A stretch of 64,000 bases of DNA. Origin: Parablautia intestinalis (GTDB taxonomy: Bacteria > Bacillota > Clostridia > Lachnospirales > Lachnospiraceae). The stretch spans positions 62,001 through 126,000 of the forward strand of contig RAYQ01000011.1 of assembly GCA_003612395.1 (NCBI GenBank). The letters are read 5' to 3'. Shown piece after piece: positions 1 through 8,880 of the stretch; the stretch's first letter is position 1, and each line of letters opens with the position of its first letter. A program made the position numbers and the translations under genes. Below the pieces are notes generated by a model. The model ran no database searches. It saw only the letters and a list, made by a program, of their open reading frames with translations, and was not told where the DNA came from.

Positions 1-1
1 A

Positions 2-634
2 TGGGTGTTTGGTTATTTATATGCGTACAGGCGAATGAACCCTGTTAGGATATATCAGAAAGACAGACTGTATATTGCGGCAAATATGACATCAAATTTC
101 AAAACGGCTGCTACGGTTAATGCTGTTTTTTGCATATGCTTTTTATTTTCCGGGTGTTCTTTTGTAACCGGAATGCTGATTCTGCAGCCGGAATTTCAGC
201 TTTTTGATACGGCTATGCGGCAGTGGATGGGAACTTCACAAATAAGTATCTGCATCGTGCTTTTGGTTATTTATTTTTCGATATTATCTTTGCAGCAGAT
301 TATAGAAGTCAGGCAAAGCTCAAAAAGCAATCAGATCATGTGCTGTATGGGAAAAAGCAATAAGCAGATAGAAAAACTTGTGAATAAGCAGATAGCGATA
401 AAGCTGCTCTCACCAATAATAATGGCTTTATTGGTTATTTTATTCTGCATACCGTTATTGAATGGAAAAATGAACTTGATTTTGCCAGTTTCTTTGAATA
501 ATATTCTGCTCGAATTAGCTGGTGAGTTTGGGGCGTGTATTGTAGTATTTTATATTTGCTATTTTGGAATTATTTGTGTTATGAGCAAACGGTATATGAA
601 TACCTCCGCTATATGCGCTGGTCTGCCATTTTGA
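2..634 (+). CDS. ABC transporter permease, FtsX-like, 5'-partial at window edge
   Basis: The frame is open to the left edge, so the first visible GTG (position 5) is probably not the true start. About 209 residues are visible with at least four hydrophobic segments (near residues 38-60, 80-92, 134-150 and 170-192). They are separated by a basic cytoplasmic stretch (CCMGKSNKQIEKLVNKQ) typical of the last loop of FtsX/BceB-type permeases. Such permeases pair with an ATPase and often with a histidine kinase for antimicrobial-peptide sensing or export. A kinase remnant follows directly. The C-terminal end (AICAGLPF) looks frayed: another frame at the junction reads LRYMRWSAILIGTAGIC, like the first membrane segment of a kinase. 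The locus is probably decaying. The family call is an inference from hydropathy and context. Confidence 0.55.
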   Translation, partial: WVFGYLYAYRRMNPVRIYQKDRLYIAANMTSNFKTAATVNAVFCICFLFSGCSFVTGMLILQPEFQLFDTAMRQWMGTSQISICIVLLVIYFSILSLQQIIEVRQSSKSNQIMCCMGKSNKQIEKLVNKQIAIKLLSPIIMALLVILFCIPLLNGKMNLILPVSLNNILLELAGEFGACIVVFYICYFGIICVMSKRYMNTSAICAGLPF

Positions 635-650
635 TAGGGACAGCCGGGAT

Positions 651-1480
651 ATGCTGACACGGCGGTTTGCGTTTGAGCAGATAGCTGCAGATAATCTGGA
701 TTTTTCGGTACAGTATGATGCGGAAGATGAATTAGGGACGCTTTGTAAGTCTTTTGAACGGATGAAGAATGAATTGCTGAATAATTATAAGAGGATATGG
801 CGAATGACGGAAGAACGCAGAAAGCTCAATGCAGCCTTTGCACATGACTTGCGTATACCGCTTACGGTTTTGCAGGGATATACAGATTTTTTGGAAGAGT
901 ATATCCCATTTCCTGAAAAAGAAGATATAAAATTGCTGGAAACGAACCACATGATGGCATATTATATTAAGCGTTTGGAAGATTATGTCAAAGTTATGAA
1001 CAAAATCCCCAAATTAGAGGATACACCAGTCAAAATACAGACTGTTCCAATAGACAGTTTTATGAAAATGTTGGATGACAACATAAAATTGACAGCTAAG
1101 GAATATGGGAAAGATATTTCAGTTATAAATGAAGCTGATCTACAGGAGGTTAGGGGGGTATTTCGTTGATTTTCAGGGTGTTGGAAAATGTTATGAGAAA
1201 TGCCTGCCGATATTCTGAAAACAAAATTTTTGTGCGTCTGTATGAGCAGAATCATTTACTTTCTTTTGAAATGATAGATGATGGAGCAGGGTTTAGTCTG
1301 GAAGCTCTGGAGCGGGCGCTAACCCCCTTTTACACTTCGGGGCAATCCGAATCCCCACATTTTGGTCTTGGTTTGAATATCTGTAAAATGCTATGTGAAA
1401 AACATGGAGGCAGCATTTCAATCGGTAACACTCCGGATTCAGGTGCCAGAGTACAATTTTCATTTTTATTGGAAAAGTCA
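651..1480 (+). pseudogene. Sensor histidine kinase remnant (HAMP-HisKA / HATPase), frameshifted
   Basis: Two overlapping reading frames together make the cytoplasmic half of a sensor kinase. The first (651-1169) carries a HAMP-like linker (IAADNLDFSV...DELG) and a HisKA H-box (AFAHDLRIPLTVLQGY). The second (from 1166) carries the N-box (VLENVMRNACRYSE), G1 (DDGAGF) and G2 (GLGL) of the HATPase domain. The frame changes next to a run of six G at about 1152-1157, where the first frame stops. The N-terminal sensor and membrane segments are missing. A cognate response regulator is not visible. The kinase normally would end near LLEKS (about 1476), but the frame runs on into unrelated sequence. 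It is most likely non-functional unless the G-run is a sequencing error; even then the sensor part is absent. Confidence 0.7.
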
Positions 1481-1760
1481 TGGGCAAACAGTCAAATTCC
1501 AGACCATACAGGATATTTTAACCGTGAAGGAATGAACGCAAGGCTTGAGGCTAGCGGGTTTGAATGTGTGGATTTCCAGCTTGTCAACCCATTTACCAAT
1601 TATTATGAAAAACCTGAAACCGGCACATAAGACAGCCGTGTGTCTGGAAAACCTGTTCCATGATATTTCCATGGAGCGTACTGTGGAAATCTACCGTATG
1701 CTGGGTGATATGGGATTCGGAAGGAAAATCGTAGGGATTTTTAAAAAATCAGTTACATAG
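1481..1760 (+). pseudogene. C-terminal fragment of an unrelated protein fused to the kinase remnant
   Basis: After the kinase C-terminus the frame continues through YFNREGMNARLEASGF and NPFTNYYEKPET. It stops, and apparently resumes in another frame as KTAVCLENLFHDIS...MLGDMGFGRKIVGIFKKSVT, ending at 1760. The pattern (AxGF followed by a short beta-strand-like tail) is reminiscent of the end of a SAM-dependent methyltransferase, but I do not recognise the family with certainty. It looks like the 3' end of a gene joined to the kinase by a deletion that removed the kinase stop codon, followed by a second frameshift near 1620. Confidence 0.4.
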
Positions 1761-1791
1761 GCAGAACGAAAAGAAAATCATATTTTTATGC

Positions 1792-1840
1792 GCAGGTCCA
1801 TGCAGGGGAAGTGTGCCGCTAACGCACCGCATGGGCCTGC
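1792..1840. terminator. Hairpin, probable terminator of the decayed kinase region
   Basis: An inverted repeat pairs GCAGGTCCATGC with GCATGGGCCTGC (12 bp with one G-U pair) around a loop that contains a further short stem. Only a short TTT follows, so termination is plausible but not certain. Confidence 0.4.
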
Positions 1841-1909
1841 TTTGCGCTATTCGAAAAAAATAAGGGATTCCAATAACCATGTTGTGTTATACTATATAAA
1901 ATAGATTGG

Positions 1910-2209
1910 ATGGTGCAGGCAGTGAACGGAAGAATTTATGAATATGAGTCCCTGATCTATGAAGCAGGGGAGACAGGCGGCGCTTATGTGATTTTCCCTT
2001 ATGATATCAGGAAAGAGTTTGGGCAGGGAAGGGTGAAGGTACATGCCACGTTTGACGGAGAGCCGTATGACGGCAGTGTTGTAAATATGGGGGTAAAGAA
2101 CACGGATGGGAGTGTGTGCTATATCATAGGCGTGCGTAAAGATATCCGTTCCCGGATAGGGAAGCAGCCGGGGGATAAGGTTTTGGTGACGGTCAGGGAA
2201 CGGGAATAA
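1910..2209 (+). CDS. DUF1905 domain-containing protein
   Basis: This is a 99-residue single-domain protein. It shows the DUF1905 pattern: GGAYVIFPYDIRKEFGQGRV, then VHATFDGEPYDGSVVNMG, then IIGVRKDIRSRIGKQPGDKV, a small beta-barrel fold. DUF1905 proteins are often found alone or joined to YdeI-like domains; their biochemical role is not established. The nearest start is ATG at 1910 without a strong ribosome site; GTG at 1922 is an alternative. It stands alone between a decayed region and the Crp-type regulator. Confidence 0.75.
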   Translation: MVQAVNGRIYEYESLIYEAGETGGAYVIFPYDIRKEFGQGRVKVHATFDGEPYDGSVVNMGVKNTDGSVCYIIGVRKDIRSRIGKQPGDKVLVTVRERE

Positions 2210-2559
2210 GGGCTTTAATGAAACTGATTTTCCAGTCTTCTATTTAAGCAGTATCGCAAGTGGGCTTGCGGTACAGGGAAATAGGCTTTGCCTATGGTAT
2301 GTATGGGGGATTGGTATGAAAGTTTTTTCAGAGGTTATGGCGTGAGGAATCTAAACTTTTGTAGATATACCGCTGATTCATATCGGCTAAATAGTAGTAT
2401 GCCGTATGTGAGCAGCGGTCCATATGTTGACCTTTTTATGGTTATAAAGAGATAATAAAATAAGGATACACAGATAAAGAATGAGCCAGGGCTTACAGCA
2501 GTGGTGGAATATTTGCTTAAACGTGTGACTTGAGAGAAGGAAAGGGGGATGAGGAAAGA
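2210..2559. other. Intergenic stretch with a long hairpin at 2369-2419
   Basis: No convincing gene is seen. The main structure is an inverted repeat: ACCGCTG (2369-2375) pairs with CAGCGGT (2413-2419), and CATATCGGC inside it pairs with GCCGTATG with one bulge. It lies about 140 bp before the Crp/Fnr-type gene and could be a regulatory leader or terminator. No clear T-run follows. Confidence 0.4.
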
Positions 2560-3234
2560 TTGTCAGAAAGTGTATTTGAATCTGTTTACAGGGAAATCTT
2601 TCCCTTTTGGGAAAAGATATCGGATGCGGACAGGGAATATATCTGCCGGAATTCTTATAGTGTTACTTATCCTAAAGGTAAGATTGTTCATAACGGCAGC
2701 GAATGCTCCGGCGTGATCTTTGTCCGCAGGGGAAGTCTGCGCCTGTATATGATGTCGGATGAAGGAAAGGAAATTACGCTTTACCGACTGCACAAAGGCG
2801 AACTGTGCATGTTATCTGCTTCCTGTGTACTTGATGCCATCACATTTGAGGTATTTGTAGATGCGGAACAGGACAGTCAGTGCTGTGTGGTCAGCGGGCC
2901 CGCTTTTGCGGCAGTGGCGCAGCGCAATCCGGATATCCGCATATTTGCACTGGAAACCGCGGTCAGCCGTTTCTCAGATGTGATGTGGGTGATGCAGCAG
3001 GTTCTGTTTATGAGCATGGACAAACGTCTGGCAATTTTCCTTTCTGATGAATCAGCCAGGACCGGCTCGGATACCATTGGGCTGACTCACGGGCAGATTG
3101 CCCGGTATATGGGTTCTGCCCGTGAAGTGGTATCGAGGATGCTGAAATATTTTGCCGGTGAAGGGATTGTGAGGGTTTCAAGGGGCGGTGTTACAATTCT
3201 TGACAAGAAACGCCTGCGGGAATTAACTCTTTAA
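2560..3234 (+). CDS. Crp/Fnr family transcriptional regulator
   Basis: The protein is about 224 residues. The N-terminal half is a cyclic-nucleotide-binding-like beta-roll (FPKGK-type strand YPKGKIVHNG, then GVIFVRRGSLRLYMMSDEGKEITLYRLHKGELCMLS cut across strands). The C-terminal half is a Crp-type winged helix (LTHGQIARYMGSAREVVSRMLKYF, then a wing at GIVRVSRGGVTI). Two cysteines occur near the effector pocket (CMLSASC) and a CC pair follows further on, but there is no Fnr-type N-terminal Cys cluster, so an Fe-S Fnr sensor is unlikely. TTG at 2560 is preferred because GGGGGATGAGG precedes it; TTG at 2530 is an alternative. Neighbouring genes handle oxygen stress, so a redox or stress role is possible but inferred. 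Confidence 0.85.
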   Translation: MSESVFESVYREIFPFWEKISDADREYICRNSYSVTYPKGKIVHNGSECSGVIFVRRGSLRLYMMSDEGKEITLYRLHKGELCMLSASCVLDAITFEVFVDAEQDSQCCVVSGPAFAAVAQRNPDIRIFALETAVSRFSDVMWVMQQVLFMSMDKRLAIFLSDESARTGSDTIGLTHGQIARYMGSAREVVSRMLKYFAGEGIVRVSRGGVTILDKKRLRELTL

Positions 3235-3294
3235 CATAGCAGGCTTTTTCTGTTGTATGCGGAGTTATACATATGAGATGGGAGGCGTATTTAA

Positions 3295-3708
3295 ATGTGG
3301 TTTTTATTTGCAATATTGTCTGCGCTGTTTGCAGCATTAACATCTATACTGGCTAAAATCGGTATAGAGGGAGTTAATTCAAACCTTGCCACGGCAATAC
3401 GGACGGTGGTAGTTGTCGTCATGTCATGGGGGATGGTATTTTTGACAAATACCCAATGCGGCATAACGGCAATCAGCAGAAAAAGCTGGATTTTTTTGAT
3501 TCTTTCCGGGCTGGCAACAGGTGCATCATGGCTTTGCTATTACCGTGCATTGCAGATTGGGGAAGCTTCTAAGGTGGTGCCCGTTGATAAGCTGAGTGTT
3601 GTGCTTACCCTTTTATTGGCGTTTATTTTCCTTCATGAACAATTTACGGTTAAATCTCTGGCCGGCTGTATATTTATCGGTGCAGGAACGCTGCTCATGG
3701 TTATATAA
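3295..3708 (+). CDS. Half-size EamA/DMT family transporter
   Basis: This 137-residue membrane protein is a single EamA repeat with about five helices and the typical ending (EQFTVKSLAGCIFIGAGTLLMV). Full DMT exporters have two such repeats, so it probably works as a dimer. The segment ASWLCYYRALQIGEASKVVPVDKLS is the conserved core (quoted across two helices). A GGGAGG ribosome site precedes ATG 3295. The substrate cannot be told. It lies 60 bp downstream of the Crp-type gene on the same strand and may be co-transcribed with it. Confidence 0.8.
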   Translation: MWFLFAILSALFAALTSILAKIGIEGVNSNLATAIRTVVVVVMSWGMVFLTNTQCGITAISRKSWIFLILSGLATGASWLCYYRALQIGEASKVVPVDKLSVVLTLLLAFIFLHEQFTVKSLAGCIFIGAGTLLMVI

Positions 3709-3785
3709 TTTGTATATACGGTCTCGACAAAAAAAGCAAAATATGCAATAATTAAAATAATTCTAAAAAGAAAGGCGGTGGGGAG

Positions 3786-4157
3786 ATGACAAAATATGCA
3801 AAGCAGCTCTTAGAGCTGATTAATCAGTCTAAAGAGCATTTGAGCGCGGAGCAGCTTTTTCTGGAACTGAAGAAAACAGAGCATAAGGTGGTTTTGGCAA
3901 CCGTATATAATAATCTGAATGTTTTATACCAGGAAGGGCGGATACGGAAGATCTCAACAGAGGGCTCCCCTGACCGCTACGATAAGATTCAAAAACATGA
4001 TCACCTTGTATGTAAAAAGTGCGGAGTATTATCGGATATAAAATTTGAGGATCTGACCCAAAATCTGGAGAGACAGCTGGGAGAAGGGATATTATCTTAT
4101 GATTTAAAAGTATTTTATCTTTGCCCGAAGTGCAGAGAAATAAAGCAGGGGATGTAA
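3786..4157 (+). CDS. Fur family regulator, PerR-like
   Basis: This 123-residue protein has a winged helix (ATVYNNLNVLYQEG), the metal-sensing segment with HDH at 71-73 and two CxxC pairs at C76/C79 and C113/C116 that form the structural zinc site. The N-terminus is shorter than in many Fur proteins. The gene directly downstream encodes rubredoxin/rubrerythrin functions, the usual PerR regulon in clostridia, so peroxide sensing is the likeliest role. PerR and Fur cannot be separated securely by eye. The ribosome site AAAGGCGGTGGGGAG precedes ATG 3786. An AT-rich stretch with the direct repeat AATAATT AA AATAATT lies upstream (about 3747-3764) and might be an operator, but it does not fit a clean PerR box. 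Confidence 0.85.
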   Translation: MTKYAKQLLELINQSKEHLSAEQLFLELKKTEHKVVLATVYNNLNVLYQEGRIRKISTEGSPDRYDKIQKHDHLVCKKCGVLSDIKFEDLTQNLERQLGEGILSYDLKVFYLCPKCREIKQGM

Positions 4158-4240
4158 GGCCTTGTCAGTTACCCTCATGCTAAGCAGCGGCCGGAATGCC
4201 GCGTAAATTGACTTCATATCAATAAAAGGAGGTATTTATC

Positions 4241-6316
4241 ATGGTCTACAAATGCAGTGTCTGTGGATATGTGTATGATGAGGAAAAAGCCGGCCGGCCC
4301 TTTTCCGAATTGACGCAGTGTCCTGTCTGCAAACAGCCGCCGGAGAAGTTTAAGGTGGTGGAAGCCGAAAAGGATGAAAGGTTTCAGCCTGAATTGGATG
4401 AAAAGCCGTCTTCCGTCTATAGCAAAGACGATTCCCGGGAGATGGATTTAACCTATCCGAAGGAAACACGAAAGGTGGACAGTGACTATCGGTATATGAG
4501 GGAAATTCATGAGATGGCTGTTACCGGAAAATCCGCGATTGAGGCAATGGGAACGCAGATGAAAATGCCTGATTGGGATGATGTGCTTGTGCTCGGTGCA
4601 CAGCTGAATCCCATGCCGCTGGATGAGCATGCGGACGTGTCTTTAAAGACAGTTATCGGTAAACATGCCAAAAAGCCTATGGTGCTGGATATGCCGGTTT
4701 ATATTTCCCATATGTCCTTTGGCGCTCTTTCAAAGGAAGTGAAAATTGCAATGGCAAGGGGAAGCGCTGCGGCTAAAACGGCAATGTGTAGTGGCGAGGG
4801 CGGTATCCTTCCTGAGGAGAAGGAGGCGGCATATAAATATATCTTTGAATATGTTCCGAACCTGTACAGCGTAACAGACGAAAATCTGCAAACTTCCGAT
4901 GCCATTGAGATTAAAATCGGACAGGGAACAAAGCCCGGAATGGGCGGTCATCTGCCAGGGAGCAAGGTAACGGCTGAAATTGCGAAAATCCGAAATAAAC
5001 CTTTGGGGGAGGATGTAATCAGCCCGTCAAGATTTCCGGGTATAAACAATGCGGAGGATTTAAGGAAACTGGTAAGCGATCTGCGTATGCGAAGCGGGGG
5101 AAGGCCCATTGGTATCAAAATCGCTGCCGGACGTATTGAGAGGGACCTGGCATTTTGTGTGTATGCAGAGCCTGATTTCATTACCATAGACGGGCGGGGC
5201 GGTGCAACAGGGGCATCACCTGCAATTATAAGGGATTCCACAAGCGTGCCTACGATATATGCCCTTTATCGGGCAAGAAAATATCTTGATTTTGTTGGTT
5301 CTGATATTGATTTGGTAATCACGGGAGGACTTCGGGTTTCTTCCGATTTTGCAAAAGCAATTGCGATGGGAGCGGATGCAGTGGCAATTGCTTCGGCGGC
5401 TATGGTTGCGGCAGCCTGCCAGCAGTACCGGATTTGCGGCAGTGGAATGTGTCCGGCAGGGGTGGCTGCCCAGGATGAAAAACTTCGGGAAAGGCTTAAT
5501 CTTGATGCTGCCGCAAAGAGGGTGGAGAATTATCTTAAATGCAGCGCAGAGGAATTGAAAACATTCGCAAGAATTACCGGTAATGAGGATATTCACGGCC
5601 TTTCTGCCAGCGATCTTTGTACCATCAGTGAAGAAATATCGGAATATACCAATATTGCACATGCAGGCAAAGCGTTCATGCCGCCGGACATCGACAATAA
5701 TATGGTATCCGGTAATCCGGCACCGGATGTAAGGCCTGATAAAACATTAACTACCATTAAGGAGGAAAAAAGCATGGCAGAAACAAAGTATGCAGGAACA
5801 CAGACGCAGAAGAACCTGGAGGCAGCATTTGCAGGGGAATCACAGGCAAGAAACAAGTACACCTATTTTGCATCTGTGGCAAAGAAGGAAGGATATGAGC
5901 AGATTGCAGGGCTGTTTTTAAAAACCGCAGAAAATGAGAAGGAACATGCAAAGATGTGGTTTAAGGAGCTGAAGGGGATAGGCGATACAAAGGAAAATCT
6001 TGCCGCAGCTGCAGAAGGCGAAAATTTTGAATGGACAGATATGTATGAGAATTTTGCCAGGACGGCGGAGGAAGAGGGCTTCCCTGAGCTTGCATCCAAA
6101 TTCAGACTTGTGGGAGAAATTGAGAAGCATCACGAAGAAAGATACCGTGCTTTGCTCAAAAACGTGGAGAGTGCTGCGGTATTTGAAAAGAGCGAAGTAA
6201 AAGTGTGGGAGTGCCGCAACTGCGGACACATTGTAGTTGGAACCAGTGCGCCGGAGGTATGCCCTACCTGCAATCATCCTCAGAGCTATTTTGAGGTACG
6301 TGCGGAAAACTTTTAA
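4241..6316 (+). CDS. Rubredoxin / FMN glutamate-synthase-like / rubrerythrin fusion protein
   Basis: One open frame of 691 codons holds three redox modules. Residues 1-40 are a rubredoxin-like knuckle pair (C5, C8, C27, C30). Residues about 70-450 are the FMN-binding domain of glutamate-synthase-like proteins ([25 protein letters not shown]; Cys cluster C399/C404 in [10 protein letters not shown]). Residues 512-691 are a complete 180-residue rubrerythrin: ferritin-like diiron helices ([32 protein letters not shown]) and a C-terminal rubredoxin (C658, C661, C674, C677). Rubrerythrin reduces hydrogen peroxide; the FMN part probably passes electrons to it. The two parts are normally separate genes. 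Here no stop divides them, yet an AAGGAGG site sits before Met512, so both a fused and a free rubrerythrin may be made. The PerR-like gene upstream suggests peroxide induction. Confidence 0.85.
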   Translation: MVYKCSVCGYVYDEEKAGRPFSELTQCPVCKQPPEKFKVVEAEKDERFQPELDEKPSSVYSKDDSREMDLTYPKETRKVDSDYRYMREIHEMAVTGKSAIEAMGTQMKMPDWDDVLVLGAQLNPMPLDEHADVSLKTVIGKHAKKPMVLDMPVYISHMSFGALSKEVKIAMARGSAAAKTAMCSGEGGILPEEKEAAYKYIFEYVPNLYSVTDENLQTSDAIEIKIGQGTKPGMGGHLPGSKVTAEIAKIRNKPLGEDVISPSRFPGINNAEDLRKLVSDLRMRSGGRPIGIKIAAGRIERDLAFCVYAEPDFITIDGRGGATGASPAIIRDSTSVPTIYALYRARKYLDFVGSDIDLVITGGLRVSSDFAKAIAMGADAVAIASAAMVAAACQQYRICGSGMCPAGVAAQDEKLRERLNLDAAAKRVENYLKCSAEELKTFARITGNEDIHGLSASDLCTISEEISEYTNIAHAGKAFMPPDIDNNMVSGNPAPDVRPDKTLTTIKEEKSMAETKYAGTQTQKNLEAAFAGESQARNKYTYFASVAKKEGYEQIAGLFLKTAENEKEHAKMWFKELKGIGDTKENLAAAAEGENFEWTDMYENFARTAEEEGFPELASKFRLVGEIEKHHEERYRALLKNVESAAVFEKSEVKVWECRNCGHIVVGTSAPEVCPTCNHPQSYFEVRAENF
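5759..5776 (+). promoter_or_regulatory. Internal ribosome binding site and start of rubrerythrin
   Basis: AAGGAGG at 5759-5765 is followed after eight bases by ATG 5774, inside the long fused frame. The downstream 180 codons are a complete rubrerythrin, so internal initiation is likely. The site is as strong as those of separate genes in this window. Confidence 0.6.
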
Positions 6317-6351
6317 AACACATAGGAAAATACATAAGTATACAGGAAAAA

Positions 6352-6376
6352 GAGGGCTGTACAGGCCCTTTTTTCC
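6352..6376 (+). terminator. Rho-independent terminator after the rubrerythrin fusion gene
   Basis: AGGGCTG and CAGGCCCT form a short stem with one bulged C, followed directly by TTTTTT. It lies 35 bp after the stop at 6316. Confidence 0.75.
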
Positions 6377-6472
6377 TTGTGAGAAAAACAGTGGCGGCAG
6401 ATGGTGGACGTAAGGGGAAGGGAATGCTATACTGGTAAGACAGAAAATATGCAGCTGAATGGAGGTTAAAGT

Positions 6473-7849
6473 ATGAACCGGAAAGTACAAAGGATAGAAT
6501 TCCGCTTTGGAAAGGTTGGGAATCTGGCGCCGCTAATGGCGGCAGCAGCGATGATCTTGTGGGCAGCGCTCAGCCAGTCTAATGTAAACGGATATGTGCT
6601 GGCATTTTTTGCGGCACTGGTAACAGGGGTCATTTTTGCAAAGGATGAAAAGGCATATGGGGAGGCTCTTGTACATGGCCTGAGTAAGCCAATGTTTGCG
6701 GTGATAGTGCTGGCGGTGATACTGGCGGCAGTTTCGGGAAAGCTGATTAGCGCAAGCGGGGCAGTGCAGACAATTGCCGCTTATGTAGTGGCGGCAGGGT
6801 TTACGGGAAAGCTTTTTGTGGCGGCCTCCTTTCTGATTACCTGTCTGCTGGCATTTGCCACAGGCACTTCGGTTGGCACGTATTTTGTTGTGATTCCGAT
6901 TTTATTTCCCGTTGGGGTGATGGCAGGTGCGGCGCCGGATTTTATGATAGGCGCAATTGTGTCGGGTGCGGCATTTGGCGATAATCTGGGACCCATCTCG
7001 GACACCACAATTGCATCTTCTGCAACGCAGCACGCGGATTTGGGGACTGTGGTGAAAACCAGAACGCGCTACAGTCTGCCGGCAGCAGCGGGAGCGCTTA
7101 TATTGTTTTTGCTGTTTCCCCAAACCTCTAATGGAGCCCTGGTACTTGAGGGCTCAGAAGGCAGGGTGAATCCGGTGAGCCTTACTATGCTGGTGATTCC
7201 GGTAGTCATTATTGTGCTTTGCATGATGCGAAAGCACTTGATTACTGCTTTGTCATGGGGAATTCTGGCAGGGATCGCTGCAGGCCTCCTTTTTGGCATC
7301 TATACGGTGGAAGACCTTGTTGCCTTTCCCGGAGGATTTTCCGTATCGGGAGCCATCATAGAAGCCATTACGGGGACAGCCGGCACGGTGGCAATGCTGA
7401 TAGGGGTGTTTGCCCTTTTGGGCGTGCTGGAATGCAGCGGATTTTTTGAGGATGTAGGTGTTCTGCTTGGGCGTCTGGCCAAAAAGGAACGCAGCACAGA
7501 GGCAACTATTGTTCTGTCGGTAGGCATACTGAGCATGGTGACAGGGGTAATTTCAGTGGCGATAGTGGCCCTTGGGGATTTGATCAATGAGATCGGGGAA
7601 AAGGCAGGGGTGAACCGGTACCGCAGGGCAAACCTCATGGACTGCACGGGCTGTGTTTTTTGCTTTCTGGCGCCCTGGACGGTACATTGTGTTATTCCTG
7701 CGCAGCTCACAGCGGCATTTGGAGAAGAAGCGGCAGTAGCGCCGGGGTCGGTGCCTTTTGTAAATTATTATTCGCTGTGTATGCTGGTGATACTGGCGGC
7801 AGCAGTTGCTGCAGGGTATGGCAGGAAACCGCCGAAGGCAGAGAGATAA
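6473..7849 (+). CDS. NhaC-family Na+/H+ antiporter
   Basis: This 458-residue integral membrane protein has about eleven hydrophobic helices. Features of the NhaC / ion-transporter family are ATGTSVGTYFVVIPI, GAAFGDNLGPISDTTI (the polar discontinuous-helix motif) and a second half beginning near residue 235. It is expected to exchange cytoplasmic sodium or an organic substrate for protons; close homologues also include malate/lactate antiporters, so the substrate is open. ATG 6473 follows a GGAGG site. It has its own upstream terminator and ends 46 bp before the TraX-like gene, with which it may be co-transcribed. Confidence 0.85.
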   Translation: MNRKVQRIEFRFGKVGNLAPLMAAAAMILWAALSQSNVNGYVLAFFAALVTGVIFAKDEKAYGEALVHGLSKPMFAVIVLAVILAAVSGKLISASGAVQTIAAYVVAAGFTGKLFVAASFLITCLLAFATGTSVGTYFVVIPILFPVGVMAGAAPDFMIGAIVSGAAFGDNLGPISDTTIASSATQHADLGTVVKTRTRYSLPAAAGALILFLLFPQTSNGALVLEGSEGRVNPVSLTMLVIPVVIIVLCMMRKHLITALSWGILAGIAAGLLFGIYTVEDLVAFPGGFSVSGAIIEAITGTAGTVAMLIGVFALLGVLECSGFFEDVGVLLGRLAKKERSTEATIVLSVGILSMVTGVISVAIVALGDLINEIGEKAGVNRYRRANLMDCTGCVFCFLAPWTVHCVIPAQLTAAFGEEAAVAPGSVPFVNYYSLCMLVILAAAVAAGYGRKPPKAER

Positions 7850-7895
7850 GTTATCGAAGGTTTACATGTATGAAGTTTAAAGGTTACGGAAAGGC

Positions 7896-8690
7896 ATGGT
7901 TATGAGTATGGGAACGGAAATGGAAATGAATGGGGAACAGGCCCAAAAAGGAAAAGGTCTCAATTCCAATCAATTGAAAGTCATTGCAATTGCTGCGATG
8001 ACAATTGATCATGTAATAGCGGTTGTATTTCCCAATTACCCAACACAGTGGTGGATCCTTTTATGTCACATCATTGGCAGGCTTACAGCCCCTATTATGT
8101 GGTTTTTTATTGCGGAGGGCTATCACTATACTCATGACAGGATAAAATATGCTTCAAGATTATTTCTGTTTGCCTTTATTTCCCACTTTGCGTATAATTT
8201 TGCTTTTGGCATACCTTTTATCCCTTTTAAGACAAGTGTTTTTAATCAGACAAGTGTCATCTGGTCACTGGCCTGGGGGCTGGTGGCGCTTATGATTGTA
8301 AATAGCGCCGGGCTGAAAGAAGGGATAAAAACCGTATCGCTGATTGGCATTTGTCTGCTTACTTTTTGCTCGGACTGGAGCTGCATTGCAGTGATGGCGA
8401 TTGTCTTTATAGGAACAAACCGGGGGAACTTTAAAAGGCAGATGGAGTGGATGATGTTTTGGGCAGCTATTTACGCTTTTGTTTATATCCTGTTTATTAA
8501 CAGGATATATGGCGTCATTCAGCTGTTTGTAGCGCTGACAATTCCGCTTCTAAAAAATTATAATGGCGAACGGGGAAAATGGAGAGGAATGAAGTGGTTT
8601 TTTTATCTTTACTACCCGCTGCATCTTTTTATCTGCGGTGTGATAAGAATTCTGCTCCACGGAAATATCGGTGTTATGATTGGCGGTTAA
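7896..8690 (+). CDS. TraX-like membrane protein
   Basis: This 264-residue polytopic protein has the TraX family opening LNSNQLKVIAIAAMTIDHV, where the conserved DH follows the first helix, and a later RLTAPIMWFFIAEGYHYT segment. The C-terminal helix contains FYLYYPLHLF, typical of acyltransferase-3-related TraX proteins. In F plasmid TraX N-acetylates pilin; chromosomal homologues in Firmicutes are probable membrane acyltransferases with unknown acceptors. Several in-frame ATGs lie at the start (7896, 7902, 7908, 7920 and 7926), so the exact N-terminus is uncertain. No conjugation genes are nearby. Confidence 0.85.
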   Translation: MVMSMGTEMEMNGEQAQKGKGLNSNQLKVIAIAAMTIDHVIAVVFPNYPTQWWILLCHIIGRLTAPIMWFFIAEGYHYTHDRIKYASRLFLFAFISHFAYNFAFGIPFIPFKTSVFNQTSVIWSLAWGLVALMIVNSAGLKEGIKTVSLIGICLLTFCSDWSCIAVMAIVFIGTNRGNFKRQMEWMMFWAAIYAFVYILFINRIYGVIQLFVALTIPLLKNYNGERGKWRGMKWFFYLYYPLHLFICGVIRILLHGNIGVMIGG

Positions 8691-8770
8691 TATTACATAC
8701 CCGGGTTTCCCGTGTAAATTCTGTGCAGATATTCCGGTCTGCTTTTTCAATAACGCGCACATGTTAAAAG

Positions 8771-8797
8771 TCCCTGGCGTTTCCACTGCGCCGGGGA
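8771..8797 (+). terminator. Possible terminator after the TraX-like gene
   Basis: CCCTGGCG (8772-8779) pairs with CGCCGGGG (8789-8796) around a nine-base loop. The T-run that follows is weak (ATATTTG). A short AATAAGCTGGCCC further on (8810) resembles the first part of the dispersed hairpin repeat described elsewhere. Confidence 0.4.
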
Positions 8798-8880
8798 TAT
8801 TTGACATTCAATAAGCTGGCCCATGTTTATTCAGAGCCCTAAATGGGCAGAATAACAAAAAACACAGAAATGGGGAAAAA

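Noticed and set aside
3740-3785. PerR/Fur operator before the Fur-family gene
   Set aside because: The AT-rich repeat AATAATT..AATAATT is direct, not the inverted form of a PerR box, so I do not list it as a site.
5216-5662. 148-codon minus-strand frame inside the GltS-like domain
   Set aside because: It is antisense to a clearly conserved domain and lacks any family pattern.
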